This document shows positions 9,666-18,573 of a stretch of DNA of 64,000 nucleotides, in pieces (positions within the stretch are counted from its first letter, which is position 1; each line of letters opens with the position of its first letter). A model generated the notes under the pieces. It had not been told where the DNA came from, did not search any database, and worked only from the letters and a program-made list of their open reading frames with translations. The DNA lies in NCBI RefSeq assembly GCF_036867195.1, contig NZ_JBAJII010000001.1, forward strand, positions 2,418,001-2,482,000. Direction: 5' to 3'. The DNA comes from Arthrobacter sp. Soc17.1.1.1 (GTDB lineage Bacteria > Actinomycetota > Actinomycetes > Actinomycetales > Micrococcaceae). Made by a program: the position numbers and the translations under genes.

Positions 9666-10469
9666 TCAGCGCAGGGACAGCGGTTCGTGCGGCCGGTCGA
9701 CGGGCAGGGCGTCGACCGTCGCGGTCACCACCAGGCGGGTCAGCTGCAGCGCGCCCCCCACCGTCGAGACGAACGCCGTGTCCGTGGCGTCCCTGCCCGT
9801 CGCGATGCGCAGCATGGCCGCCCGGGGCGCGAGGCCCGTGGCGTCCAGCAGGTGCCAGGCACCGTCGACCCACGCCTCCACGACGGCGTGGAAGTCCATC
9901 GGGCTGAGCCCCGGCGCGTACACGGAGGCCAGGCGCGCGGGGATATCCCGCGCGCGCAGGAGTGCGATCAGGAGGTGGGCGTAGTCACGGCACACGCCCC
10001 TGCGGGCGAGGAGCGTGTCCACCGCACCGTCGGTGAAGCGGGAGGAGCCCGGGACGTAGGACAGCTCCGCCTCCACCCAGTCCCGCAGGCCCTGCACGAG
10101 GTCCATGCCCCGGCGATCGGGCATCCGGCTGTACGCGGTCGGCAGGATCCGGTCGGACTCACAATAGCGGCTCGGGCGCACGTACCGCACGAGGTCGACG
10201 TCGTCCCGCGGCGCGGGATCCGCCTGCCCGGTGACGGTGGCCCTGTAGTGCACCTCGACCGTGGCGGCCCGCGGCGTGGTGAGGAGATGCAGGCGGCTGC
10301 CGTCCCTGTCCTGCCGCATGCGGACCTCGGACGGCTCCCCGTCCACCAGCACGGTCAGCTGCTCGTCGACCGATGCGTAGGCCTCCGGTGCTGCTACCGC
10401 CACGGACAGGACCACCTCCGTCCCGGCGATCGTGGTGGCACCGAGGTCGGCGGAGACAGTACGCTGCAT
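9666..10469 (-). CDS. Transglutaminase-like (cysteine protease fold) protein
   Basis: A 267-aa protein of the transglutaminase/SgcJ-like superfamily. An N-terminal beta domain (about 1-120) is followed by a transglutaminase core with the full catalytic triad: Cys in RRGVCRDYAHL, His in DFHAVVEAW and Asp in LLDATGLAP. No signal peptide, so it is probably cytoplasmic. ATG 10469 has GGGAG upstream; the longer open frame would run into the divergent SDR promoter. Bacterial members act as peptidases or amidases; the specific substrate is unknown. Confidence 0.85.
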   Translation of the reverse strand: MQRTVSADLGATTIAGTEVVLSVAVAAPEAYASVDEQLTVLVDGEPSEVRMRQDRDGSRLHLLTTPRAATVEVHYRATVTGQADPAPRDDVDLVRYVRPSRYCESDRILPTAYSRMPDRRGMDLVQGLRDWVEAELSYVPGSSRFTDGAVDTLLARRGVCRDYAHLLIALLRARDIPARLASVYAPGLSPMDFHAVVEAWVDGAWHLLDATGLAPRAAMLRIATGRDATDTAFVSTVGGALQLTRLVVTATVDALPVDRPHEPLSLR

Positions 10470-10591
10470 GGTTCGTTGCTCCCGGTAGGCGATGCGTTCG
10501 CCCCCAACTCTATGCTGGGGCGGGAGCGGCACCTCGACGCCGGACGGGCATCCCCGGGCCGGGCAGGCACCCACGCAGGAGAGGCACCATC

Positions 10592-11509
10592 ATGAGCGAC
10601 TTCACAGCGGACTCGATCGGCGACCTGACGGGCAGGCGCGCGGTCATCACCGGCGCCAACAGCGGGCTGGGGCTGCAGACCGCCGTCGCGCTCGCACGGA
10701 AGGGCGCCGACGTCGTCCTCGCATGCCGCGACGAGCAGCGCGGACGGGCGGCCGAAGGACGCGTCCGCTCCCTCACCGGCAGCGAGGGCGTCGAGATGCG
10801 CGTGCTGGACCTCGCGAGCCTCGCCTCCGTGCGCGCGTTCGCGGCCGGCCTCGACGGCCCCGTGCACCTCCTCGTGAACAACGCCGGCGTCATGGCGACG
10901 CCGAAGGCCACGACGGCGGACGGCTTCGAACTGCAGTTCGGCACCAACCACCTCGGACACTTCGCCCTCACCGGCCTGCTGCTGCCGAACCTCCAGCAGG
11001 CGGCCTCCCCCCGCGTCGTCACCCTCTCGAGCCTCGCCCACAAGCGGGGCCGCATCGACTTCGCGGACCTGCAGTCGGAGCGCCGCTACCGCCGCTGGAG
11101 CGCCTACGGCCAGAGCAAGATCGCGAACCTCTACTTCATGGTGGAACTCGATCGGCGGGCACGCGCCGCGGGCTGGGACCTCACCTCCGTCGCTGCCCAC
11201 CCCGGGCTGGCCAACACCAACCTGACCGCGGGCATGCAGGCCCCCGTGCTCGACGCCTTCGGCGGCTTCCTCCGGCTCATGGGCCAGTCCGACGCCGCCG
11301 GTGCGTTGCCCACGCTGTACGCGGCGACCGCTCCGGAGGTGCGCGGCGGCGACTACTACGGCCCGTCCGGTCCCGGCGAGACCCGCGGCGCACCCCGCCT
11401 CGTCGCCCCCGTGCCCCGCGTGCTCGACCGGGACATCGCGGTGCGGCTCTGGAACCGCAGCGTCGAACTGACCGGCGTCGACTACGCCGCCCTCCAGCCC
11501 ACAGTGTGA
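10592..11509 (+). CDS. Short-chain dehydrogenase/reductase (retinol dehydrogenase-like)
   Basis: A 305-aa NAD(P)-dependent oxidoreductase. The cofactor motif TGANSGLG (about 19-26), NNAG and the catalytic Tyr-Lys pair in YGQSK are all present. The stretch FELQFGTNHLGHFALTGLLL is typical of the WWOX/retinol dehydrogenase-like subgroup. Start ATG 10592 follows GGAGAGG. It is divergent from the transglutaminase-like gene (122-nt spacer) and ends 13 nt from the convergent lipoprotein gene. Its substrate is unknown. Confidence 0.9.
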   Translation: MSDFTADSIGDLTGRRAVITGANSGLGLQTAVALARKGADVVLACRDEQRGRAAEGRVRSLTGSEGVEMRVLDLASLASVRAFAAGLDGPVHLLVNNAGVMATPKATTADGFELQFGTNHLGHFALTGLLLPNLQQAASPRVVTLSSLAHKRGRIDFADLQSERRYRRWSAYGQSKIANLYFMVELDRRARAAGWDLTSVAAHPGLANTNLTAGMQAPVLDAFGGFLRLMGQSDAAGALPTLYAATAPEVRGGDYYGPSGPGETRGAPRLVAPVPRVLDRDIAVRLWNRSVELTGVDYAALQPTV

Positions 11510-11522
11510 TGCGGTCCCGCGC

Positions 11523-12308
11523 CTAGCTCGCCGGACCGGCGCCGAACCGCACGGAGAGGACCATCTCGCGGATGGTGGCGAACTCCGGGGTGGCGTAATA
11601 GGCCTCGGCCTCACCGATGGTGCCGAACGAGACCGTCGACGGCCCGGTCTCCGCCGGTACCTTCGGCACGAGCACCTCGAGATCGCCGAAGCTGAACCGG
11701 CCGAGGGCCTCGCTCCCCTGGACCGTGTTGGGCAGCGAGCACGCGAGACCGTCCGCTCCACCGACCTGGTCGGTGATGCCGTAGGAGCCGAAGAAGCGGA
11801 AACCCGTGATGAGCCGGACCACGAAGCGCGGCTCGAGGTCGGCCGCCGGGGCCCCTCCCGTCAGGTCCAGCGGCTCGCTGCCGATGACGTGGTAGGGCGT
11901 GCGCTCCGCCTCCGGGCAGGGGGTCTCGGGCGTCAGGATGCCGGTGTGCAGCTCCGCGGTCGTGACGCCCTCCGGCGTGCGGACCGCGTAGTGCAGCGAA
12001 CCCGGTGCGTACGTGCCCACCGCCGGTTCGAGCGGCTGCACCACCCACGCCTCGGGCAGCTCGAAGCTCACGAGCCGCCCGGGGTCCGTGAACACCTTCC
12101 ACCCCTCCCGGGCCTCCCGCAGGGGCGCCGCCGTCGGCTGGGCCGCGCCGGAGGCCGACACCGAGGGCGACGGCGAGGCAGAGTCGGCCCCGCCCTGCAG
12201 CGCGGAGCAGGACGTGAGCAGGAGCCCGGCGAGCACCGCGGCGAGCGCCGCTCGGCGCGCCCGTCGAGTCGGTCGGGCATCCCGCCCGATGGTCACGGTG
12301 TGCATCAT
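11523..12308 (-). CDS. Exported lipoprotein of unknown function
   Basis: A 261-aa predicted lipoprotein. A twin-Arg-rich N-terminus leads into a hydrophobic segment ending in the lipobox LLTSC (Cys34), followed by a Ser/Pro/Ala linker. The mature domain (VSFELPEAWVVQPL, then AEAYYATPEFATIREMVLSVRF at the end) looks like a PsbP/LpqN-type beta-sheet fold, but I do not recognise the family with certainty. Two adjacent ATGs exist; the first (12308) has the better spacing from GGGGGAG. It sits between an SDR gene and a repeat-filled spacer before the cysteine desulfurase gene. Confidence 0.75.
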   Translation of the reverse strand: MMHTVTIGRDARPTRRARRAALAAVLAGLLLTSCSALQGGADSASPSPSVSASGAAQPTAAPLREAREGWKVFTDPGRLVSFELPEAWVVQPLEPAVGTYAPGSLHYAVRTPEGVTTAELHTGILTPETPCPEAERTPYHVIGSEPLDLTGGAPAADLEPRFVVRLITGFRFFGSYGITDQVGGADGLACSLPNTVQGSEALGRFSFGDLEVLVPKVPAETGPSTVSFGTIGEAEAYYATPEFATIREMVLSVRFGAGPAS

Positions 12309-12322
12309 GACGTCTCCCCCTC

Positions 12323-12454
12323 CGGTGTCGCCCCGGTGCTGCTCCAGTGCTGCTCCGTTGCTGCTCCGGTATCGCTCGTGCAGTGCCCTGTGTGCTTCCG
12401 TATCGCCGGTCGTCCGGTGTCGTCCGGTGTCGTCCAATGTCGTCCGGTGCCGTC
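12323..12454. repeat. Intergenic degenerate tandem array, 10-11-nt units
   Basis: The whole spacer upstream of the lipoprotein gene is built of about twelve diverged units. One block is of the type GGTGCTGCTCC and another of the type GGTGTCGTCC. No ORF or promoter consensus is evident. Confidence 0.75.
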
Positions 12455-12457
12455 AGT

Positions 12458-13630
12458 CTAGGCTTCGGCGGGCGCGGTGTCGGCGTGTGCCGCGCCGAGC
12501 GACCGGACGGCGAGCACGGACGCGACGACGGCGCGGGCGGCGGCCTCGAGGTCACCGGACGGCGTGCCCTGCGTCCAGGAGAGCCGTACCGCCGTGGAAG
12601 CGGTCTCCTCGTCGAGGCCGAGTGCCAGCAGCACGGCCGAGGGCTCGGTGGACCCTGCCGCGCAGGCCGACCCGCTGGAGCAGACGACGCCGCGGCGTTC
12701 GAGCTCGAGGAGGACCGTCTCGCCGTTCACGCCCGGGAAGCAGAACGAGGCGAGACCCGGCAGCCGCTGCTGCCCGTCACCGGTCAGGATCGCCCCGGGT
12801 ACTCCCTCGAGGACGGAGGAGATGAAGGTGCCCCGCGCCCTCGCGGCCGTCACCGCCGCCGCCGGCAGCGAGCCCTGCGCGAGTTCGAGGGCCCGCGCGA
12901 GGCCCACGGCGCCGGCCACGTTCTCCGTCCCAGACCTGCGTCCGCGCTCCTGCCCGCCGCCGTGCAGGACCGGCTCGCAGGGCGTCCCCGCACGCAGGTA
13001 CATCAGTCCGATGCCCTTCGGGGTGCCGAGCTTGTGTCCCGACAGGGTGAGGGCTGTCACGCCCAGACGGCCGACGTCCAGGGGGAGCCAGCCCGCCGCC
13101 TGCACGGCGTCGGTGTGGAACGGGACGCCGGCGCGGCGGCACACGCCGGCGAGCCCTTCGACGTCCTGCACGGTGCCCACCTCGTTGTTCGCATACATCA
13201 CGGTGCAGAGCGTCGTCGCGTCGTCGACCACCGAGGCGAGCGCGTCCGGCGAGACGAGGCCCGTCGGCGAGACGGGCAGGGTCGTGATGCGGAAGCCGTG
13301 GAAGCGGCGGAGGTAGCCGAGCACCTCGAGCACGGCCGGGTGCTCGATCGCGCTCGTCACGATGTGGCGTCCCCGCGGCGCCGCGAGGGCCATCCCCTTG
13401 AGCGCGAGGTTGTTCGCCTCGGTACCGCCCGAGGTGAACACGATCTCCGCCGGACGGCAGCCGAGCAGCGCCGCGATCCGCGCACGGGCCCGCGAGAACC
13501 CGGCCGCGGCCGCCTCTCCGTAGGTGTGGTGGCTCGAGGGGTTGCCGAAGGTCGTGGTCAGGAAGGGCCACATCTCCTCGAGGACCTCACGCCGTGCGGG
13601 CGCGGTCGCGGCGGCGTCAAGATAGATCAT
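12458..13630 (-). CDS. Cysteine desulfurase (NifS/IscS-like) of the NAD operon
   Basis: A 390-aa PLP enzyme that takes sulfur from cysteine for Fe-S cluster assembly. Canonical features: N-terminal MIYLDAAATAP, FTSGGTEANN, NNEVGTVQD, HTDAVQA, the PLP Lys in SGHKLGTPKG and the active Cys in SSGSACAAGS near residue 325. It overlaps the 3' end of nadC by 14 nt and ends the nadABC operon. NadA needs a [4Fe-4S] cluster, so a dedicated sulfur donor here makes sense. A GTG nine bases upstream is an alternative start; ATG 13630 gives the classical N-terminus. Confidence 0.9.
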   Translation of the reverse strand: MIYLDAAATAPARREVLEEMWPFLTTTFGNPSSHHTYGEAAAAGFSRARARIAALLGCRPAEIVFTSGGTEANNLALKGMALAAPRGRHIVTSAIEHPAVLEVLGYLRRFHGFRITTLPVSPTGLVSPDALASVVDDATTLCTVMYANNEVGTVQDVEGLAGVCRRAGVPFHTDAVQAAGWLPLDVGRLGVTALTLSGHKLGTPKGIGLMYLRAGTPCEPVLHGGGQERGRRSGTENVAGAVGLARALELAQGSLPAAAVTAARARGTFISSVLEGVPGAILTGDGQQRLPGLASFCFPGVNGETVLLELERRGVVCSSGSACAAGSTEPSAVLLALGLDEETASTAVRLSWTQGTPSGDLEAAARAVVASVLAVRSLGAAHADTAPAEA

Positions 13631-14606
13631 GGCGTCCACCGGGCCTGCCGCCCCGCGCCTCCGGATGCACCGCGGGTCCCGGGCCGAAGTCGAGCCCGAG
13701 ATCCAGGGATCGGACGCTGTGGGTCAGGGCCCCCGCGGAGATGATGTCCACGCCGGTCGCGGCGATCCCGGCCACCGTGTCGAGGCGGACGTTGCCGCTC
13801 GCCTCGACGAGCGCGCGTCCGCCGATCAGGCGCACCCCCGCGGCGAGGTCGGCGAGGTCGAAGTTGTCGAGCATGATGGTGTCCACGCCCGCGGCGAGGA
13901 CCGGGTCGAGCTGGTCCAACCGGTCCACCTCCACCTCGACGTGCACGGTGTGCGGCACCCTGGACCGCACGGTGCGCAGCGCGTCGGTGAGGGCCTCGGG
14001 GCCATCGACCGCGAGCAGCGCCAGGTGGTTGTCCTTGACCATGACGGCGTCGGACAGGCCGGACCGGTGGTTGGAGCCCCCGCCGCAGCGGACCGCCCAC
14101 CGCTCCAGCACGCGGAGGCCCGGCGTCGTCTTCCGGGTGTCGGTGATGCGGGCCCGGGTGCCGGCCGCAGCGTCCACGAACGCCCGCGTCAGCGTGGCGA
14201 TCCCGCTCAGCCGCTGCACGATGTTCAGCGCGGTCCGCTCCGCCGTGAGGATGCCTGCCGCCGGACCAGTGAGCTCGGCGAGGACGGTGCCGGCGTCGAA
14301 CCGCGCCCCGTCCGGCTGCGGGAAGTCGACGCGGATGCGCGCGTCGGTGAGGCGCATCGCCGCCTCGATGGCGGCCGTCCCGCAGAGGATGCCGGGCTCA
14401 CGCCCCGTGATGGACGCCGTCGCGTGCAGATCGGGGTGGATCAGCGCCTGGCAGGTGATGTCGCCCCAGGGTGCGTCCTCGGCGAGGGCGGCGGCGACGA
14501 CGGCGTCGATGAGATGCTGCGGCGGCGGGGCGGTCGACGCGGAGGACGAGGCGGCGGTCGGGGCTGCGGTCGGGGTTCCTGCAGGACGGGCGGCTGTCTG
14601 CGTCAT
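13617..14606 (-). CDS. nadC: Nicotinate-nucleotide diphosphorylase (carboxylating), quinolinate phosphoribosyltransferase
   Basis: A 329-aa enzyme turning quinolinate and PRPP into nicotinate mononucleotide, CO2 and PPi, the last of the three nad steps here. The motifs EDAPWGDIT, ERTALNIVQRLSGIAT, TRKTTPGLR, GGGSNHRSGLSDAVMVKDNH and a HVEVEVD segment are all present. An Ala/Pro/Thr-rich N-terminal extension (about 28 residues) precedes the domain. The start ATG overlaps the nadB stop by 4 nt, which suggests translational coupling. Confidence 0.95.
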   Translation of the reverse strand: MTQTAARPAGTPTAAPTAASSSASTAPPPQHLIDAVVAAALAEDAPWGDITCQALIHPDLHATASITGREPGILCGTAAIEAAMRLTDARIRVDFPQPDGARFDAGTVLAELTGPAAGILTAERTALNIVQRLSGIATLTRAFVDAAAGTRARITDTRKTTPGLRVLERWAVRCGGGSNHRSGLSDAVMVKDNHLALLAVDGPEALTDALRTVRSRVPHTVHVEVEVDRLDQLDPVLAAGVDTIMLDNFDLADLAAGVRLIGGRALVEASGNVRLDTVAGIAATGVDIISAGALTHSVRSLDLGLDFGPGPAVHPEARGGRPGGRHDLS

Positions 14607-16420
14607 GGCGTTGTTCCTTCGGTGGCTCGTAGGGCCCGGACGTAGGACCGGCTCGGGGCCGTACGCCCGGGCGGGGTGTCGGGCGGGGTGTCGGGCTGGT
14701 CGGTGCGGAAGTGGGCCCCGCACGAGTGGGCCCTGGAGGCGGCAGCGTGGACGAGCAGCCGCGCGCACAGCAGGAGGTTGGCGTCCTCGGGTGCGGTACC
14801 GGCGCGGTAGGAGGCCAGGTGCTTCCGGGCGAGATCGAGTCCGTCCTGCGTGCGCAGGAGGCCTGCGTGGTCGGACATCAGCGCCTGCAGGTCCCGCCGC
14901 GTGAAGGAGTGCGTGTCCGGCCCGTCGGCCTCGAGGTCCAGCGGCTCGGCGTCGAATCGCGGCACGTCTCCCCCTCCCGCGGAGATCGCGGCCGCGCAGC
15001 GCGCTCCGAACACCACCCCTTCGAGCAGGCTGTTCGAGGCGAGCCTGTTGGCACCGTGCACACCGGTGCACGCCACCTCCCCGACGGCGAACAGGCCCGG
15101 CACCGTGGTCCGCCCGTCGGTGTCCGTCCGGACGCCGCCCATCCAGTAGTGCGCGGCGGGGACGACGGGCACCGGCTCCGCCGCCCAGTCGAAACCATGC
15201 CGCGCGGTGAGCGCGGTGAGGGACGGGAACCGGCGCGCGAGGAACGCCGCGCCGAGCGCTGTGGCATCGAGCCGGACCCCCGACCGCCGGCCGGCCGGGT
15301 GAGGCTGCCGGCCGGCCGGGTGGGGCCGCTGCCCGGCGGCGTCCGGGGCGGGGCGCCGGGCGATCTGCGCTGCGATACCCCGGGCGACGACATCGCGCGG
15401 CGCGAGGTCGCCGTCGGGGTGGACGTCGGTCATGAAGGCGCGCCCGTCTACGTCGACGAGTCGGGCCCCCTCCCCGCGCACGGCCTCCGAGATGAGCGGA
15501 TTCCCGGGGACGTCGAGCGACGTGGGATGGAACTGGAAGAACTCGAGATCTGCGACCACGGCGCCGGCGCGCCACGCCAGCGCCACTCCGTCGCCCGTGC
15601 TGATGTCCGGGTTGGTGGTGTGCTCGAAGAGCTGGCCGGCGCCTCCGGTCGCCAGGACGACGGCGTCGGCCCGGACCTGCTGCGGGCCCCGCTCCGTGAG
15701 CATCTCGACACCCCCGGCCCGCCGGGCATCGCTGGGTGCACTGTCGAGCAGCACCCGCGTGACGAAGGCGTTCTCGAGGACGCGGATGCCGCTGTCGGCC
15801 CGGACTGCGGCGGTCAGCGCCTCCACGAGCCCGGCGCCGGTCGCGTCTCCGCCGATGTGCAGGATCCGCGCGGCGGAATGGGCGGCTTCGCGGCCGCGGG
15901 CCAGCGACGGCGCGGTGCCGGTGTCCGCCGTGTCTGCGGTGCCTGCGGTGCCCGCCGCGCCTGCGGTGCCCGCCGTGTCTGCGGTGCCTGCGGTGCCTGC
16001 CGTGTCTGCCGTGTCGGCCGTGTCTGCCGTGTCGAAGACGACCCCTGCCCGCTCGAGCGCCCCGATGCCGGCCGCTGCGCCGCCACAGAGGACGGCGACG
16101 GCGTCCGGGTCGGCCAGGCCGGCGCCCGCAGCGAGCGTGTCGGCGATGTGCGCCGCCACAGAATCGGCGGGATCGGCGGCGCCCGCCGTCGGGGTGGCTG
16201 CCCGCTCGCCCGCGCGGGCAGCCACGACGGCGGCGATCCCACCCTGCGCGTACCGGGTGTTGCTCTCGGCGAGCGCTCCCTTGGCGAGCAGGACGACCTC
16301 GCGGTGCGGATCAAGGCGGCGCAGCACGAGCGCGGTCTGCAGGCCCGCGACACCCGCGCCGACGACGACCGCTCGGGCGCGCCCGCAGGCCGACGGCGCG
16401 GTACCCGCGGGCGGCGTCAT
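14603..16420 (-). CDS. nadB: L-aspartate oxidase with an internal low-complexity insert
   Basis: A 605-aa flavoenzyme oxidising L-aspartate to iminoaspartate for quinolinate synthesis. The FAD-binding motif VVVGAGVAGLQTALVLRR, NTRYAQGGIAAV, the GREAAHS-type signature, the HPTSL region and GEVACTGVHGANRLASNSLLEG are conserved. Oddity: between the FD of the ERAGVVFD segment and LARGREAAHS, where relatives have a short loop, lies an insert of about 38 residues of Ala-Asp-Thr and Ala-Gly-Thr triplets, encoded by a 9-nt tandem array. The C-terminal helical region (RRDLQALMSDHAGLLR) follows. The gene overlaps nadA and nadC by 4 nt each. Confidence 0.93.
   Translation of the reverse strand: MTPPAGTAPSACGRARAVVVGAGVAGLQTALVLRRLDPHREVVLLAKGALAESNTRYAQGGIAAVVAARAGERAATPTAGAADPADSVAAHIADTLAAGAGLADPDAVAVLCGGAAAGIGALERAGVVFDTADTADTADTAGTAGTADTAGTAGAAGTAGTADTADTGTAPSLARGREAAHSAARILHIGGDATGAGLVEALTAAVRADSGIRVLENAFVTRVLLDSAPSDARRAGGVEMLTERGPQQVRADAVVLATGGAGQLFEHTTNPDISTGDGVALAWRAGAVVADLEFFQFHPTSLDVPGNPLISEAVRGEGARLVDVDGRAFMTDVHPDGDLAPRDVVARGIAAQIARRPAPDAAGQRPHPAGRQPHPAGRRSGVRLDATALGAAFLARRFPSLTALTARHGFDWAAEPVPVVPAAHYWMGGVRTDTDGRTTVPGLFAVGEVACTGVHGANRLASNSLLEGVVFGARCAAAISAGGGDVPRFDAEPLDLEADGPDTHSFTRRDLQALMSDHAGLLRTQDGLDLARKHLASYRAGTAPEDANLLLCARLLVHAAASRAHSCGAHFRTDQPDTPPDTPPGRTAPSRSYVRALRATEGTTP
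15921..16034. repeat. In-gene tandem array of about 12 copies of a 9-nt unit in nadB
   Basis: On the plus strand the units follow GTG-YCN-GCS (for example GTGTCTGCG or GTGCCTGCC). On the coding strand they give Ala-Asp-Thr and Ala-Gly-Thr repeats. The unit is a multiple of three, so expansion keeps the frame. Confidence 0.9.
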
Positions 16421-17700
16421 GGCTGGACCGCGAGCATGCGGTTCAGGGCCACCCGAGCCGGGACGGCGACCGTGTGGGGCACCGTGATCCGGTTGACCAC
16501 CCGCCCCTGAACGAGCCCTTCGAGCACCCAGGCCAGGTACCCCGGGTGGATGCGGTACATCGTGGAGCAGGGGCAGATCACGGGGTCGAGGCAGAAGATG
16601 GTGTGCTCGGGGTACTCCGCGGCGAGCCGGTTCACCATGTTGATCTCCGTGCCGATCGCGAAGGTGCTGCCGGGCGCAGCCGCTGCGACGGCCTTACGGA
16701 TGTAGTCGGTGGAGCCCGACTCGTCCGCGGCGTCCACCACGGGCATGGGGCACTCCGGATGCACGATCACCCGGACACCGGGGTGTTCCGCGCGCGCCTT
16801 CTCGATCTGCGCGACGGTGAAGCGCCGGTGCACGGAGCAGAAACCGTGCCAGAGGATCACGCGGGCGTCGCGCAACGTCTGCTCGTCGGTGCCGCCCCAG
16901 GGCCTGCGCGGGTTCCACATCGGCATCTGCTCGAGGGGCACGCCCATGGCCTTGGCGGTGTTGCGGCCGAGGTGCTGGTCGGGGAAGAACAGGACGCGCC
17001 GGCCGCGGTCGAAGGCCCACTGGAGCACGGCCGCGGCGTTCGACGACGTGCAGACGATCCCCCCGTTCTCGCCGCAGAAGCCCTTCAGCGCGGCCGAGGA
17101 GTTCATGTACGTCACGGGGATGACGGGCTGGCGCCCATCGGCGTCCCGCTCGCTCCCGAAGAGCGCTGTCAGCTGCTCCCAGCATTCGGTGACCGAGTCG
17201 ATGTCCGCCATGTCGGCCATGGAGCAGCCCGCCGCGAGGTTGGGCAGGATGACGGACTGCTCGGGCGTCGACAGCATGTCCGCCGTCTCCGCCATGAAGT
17301 GCACGCCGCAGAAGATGATGGACCGCGCGGCGGACCGTTCCGTGGCGGCACGGGCGAGCTGGTAGCTGTCACCCACGAAATCTGCGTACCGGACCACCTC
17401 GTCGCGCTGGTAGAAGTGGCCAAGGATGACCACCGATTCCCCGAGCGTGTCCTTCGCGGCGAGGATGCGGCCGTCGAGCTCCTCGGGAGATGCGGTCCGG
17501 TACTCCTCGGGGAGTTCACCCTGCCGGGGCGTGGCCGGTGGGGCCTGGTCGTGCACGGAGGCGCCGGGCCCGTAGCTCGGCATGGGGAGGGCGTCGAACG
17601 CCCAGGGATCGCGCGCCAACTCGGGCGAGCAGGTCCCGGCTCCTGCGGCGGCCGCTGCCTCTCCTCGGCTGACGAGCTGGATGGCGGTGGTGACGGACAT
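16417..17700 (-). CDS. nadA: Quinolinate synthase
   Basis: A 427-aa [4Fe-4S] enzyme condensing iminoaspartate and dihydroxyacetone phosphate to quinolinate. The three cluster cysteines are visible in AAGCSMADMAD, VIVHPECPMPV and DPVICPCSTMYRIHP. Also present are HFYQRDEVVRYADFVGDSYQLAR, MNSSAALKGFCG and FFPDQHLGRNTA. The first 75 residues are an actinobacterial-type extension. The ATG follows GGGAGAAG. It is first of the nadABC-desulfurase run and lies 148 nt downstream of nrtR, across a repeat-filled spacer. Confidence 0.96.
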   Translation of the reverse strand: MSVTTAIQLVSRGEAAAAAGAGTCSPELARDPWAFDALPMPSYGPGASVHDQAPPATPRQGELPEEYRTASPEELDGRILAAKDTLGESVVILGHFYQRDEVVRYADFVGDSYQLARAATERSAARSIIFCGVHFMAETADMLSTPEQSVILPNLAAGCSMADMADIDSVTECWEQLTALFGSERDADGRQPVIPVTYMNSSAALKGFCGENGGIVCTSSNAAAVLQWAFDRGRRVLFFPDQHLGRNTAKAMGVPLEQMPMWNPRRPWGGTDEQTLRDARVILWHGFCSVHRRFTVAQIEKARAEHPGVRVIVHPECPMPVVDAADESGSTDYIRKAVAAAAPGSTFAIGTEINMVNRLAAEYPEHTIFCLDPVICPCSTMYRIHPGYLAWVLEGLVQGRVVNRITVPHTVAVPARVALNRMLAVQP

Positions 17701-17739
17701 GGGCTTCTCCCTGCGGTGGGGCCGGCCGGCGACGGGCGG

Positions 17740-17828
17740 CGGGATCGGGACGGTTTCGGGACGGTTTCGGGACGGTTTCGGGACCGATCGGGACGGTTTT
17801 CGGACAGACCGGGACAGTCAGGGCCGGA
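17740..17828. repeat. Tandem array between nrtR and nadA, 11-nt unit
   Basis: Three perfect copies of CGGGACGGTTT are flanked by about five shortened or mutated copies (for example CGGGACCGAT, CGGACAGAC). The array fills most of the nrtR-nadA spacer and does not resemble an NrtR operator. Confidence 0.85.
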
Positions 17829-17848
17829 CGGCGGACTGCCCCGACCGG

Positions 17849-18538
17849 TCAGGGCTCGGGAGCGGGCTGTCCCGTGTAGCGGTAGAGCCTGGGCGGGCGG
17901 TTGCGCACGCCCTGCAGCACCTCATCGGTGGCGGCGATGTCCTTGGCCGACCGGAACTGGCGCCGGAAGTTGGCCGGGTCGAGCTGCCGGCCGAGGACGG
18001 CCTCGTAGACCCCGCGCAGCTGCGCGAGGGTGAACCGGTCGCCGAGGAGGTGATGAGCGACGGAGCCGTACTCGATCTTGCCGCGCAGCCGTTCGAGGGC
18101 GTAGGCGACGATCTCGTCGTGGTCGAAGGCGAGGCCGGCCGCCTCCGATGCGCGGAACCAGCGCACGTTCTCCGACTCCCGTGCGAGCTCGGCCTGGTCC
18201 GGTCGGACGAGGGCCCAGTACACGATGGACACCATGCGCTGCGCGGCTGCCCGGTCGAGCCCTCCGAAGGCGTACAGCTGCTCGAGGTACGTCGGCTCGA
18301 GATCGGTCGTCTCCCGCAGGTTCCTGGCCGCGGCGTCCTGCAGGGATTCGCTCCCGCCGAGCGGCCCGCCGGGAAGCGCCCAGCGGCCGAGATGCGGTTG
18401 CCGGATCCTGCGGACGAGAGGAAGCCAGATCTCCGACCGGCCGGTCACGGGATCCGACCGCAGCGCGAAGATCACCGTCGAGATGGCGAGCGCCGGCGCC
18501 TGGGCCTGGCGCTCCGAGACGTTGGCCGAGCTGTACAT
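17849..18538 (-). CDS. nrtR: NrtR-type Nudix-related regulator of NAD biosynthesis
   Basis: A 229-aa two-domain protein. The N-terminal half (about 12-140) is Nudix-like, with GRWALPGGPLGGSESLQDAA and a degenerate REx2E region (RNLRETTDLEP). The C-terminal winged helix (about 155-225: FTLAQLRGVYEAVLGRQLDPANFRRQFRS) is typical of NrtR. In this family the Nudix domain senses ADP-ribose-type ligands and the wHTH represses NAD genes. Its position directly upstream of nadABC and an NrtR-like operator before its start support the call. ATG 18538 with GGAAGGA is chosen over a longer frame that would read through the operator. Confidence 0.9.
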   Translation of the reverse strand: MYSSANVSERQAQAPALAISTVIFALRSDPVTGRSEIWLPLVRRIRQPHLGRWALPGGPLGGSESLQDAAARNLRETTDLEPTYLEQLYAFGGLDRAAAQRMVSIVYWALVRPDQAELARESENVRWFRASEAAGLAFDHDEIVAYALERLRGKIEYGSVAHHLLGDRFTLAQLRGVYEAVLGRQLDPANFRRQFRSAKDIAATDEVLQGVRNRPPRLYRYTGQPAPEP

Positions 18539-18573
18539 ACCCGGTCCTTCCGTCCGATGAGGTGCGACCCGAC

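Noticed and set aside
12347..13744. Long plus-strand open frame across the desulfurase gene
   Set aside because: It starts in repeat DNA and shadows a clear PLP enzyme; no protein-like features.
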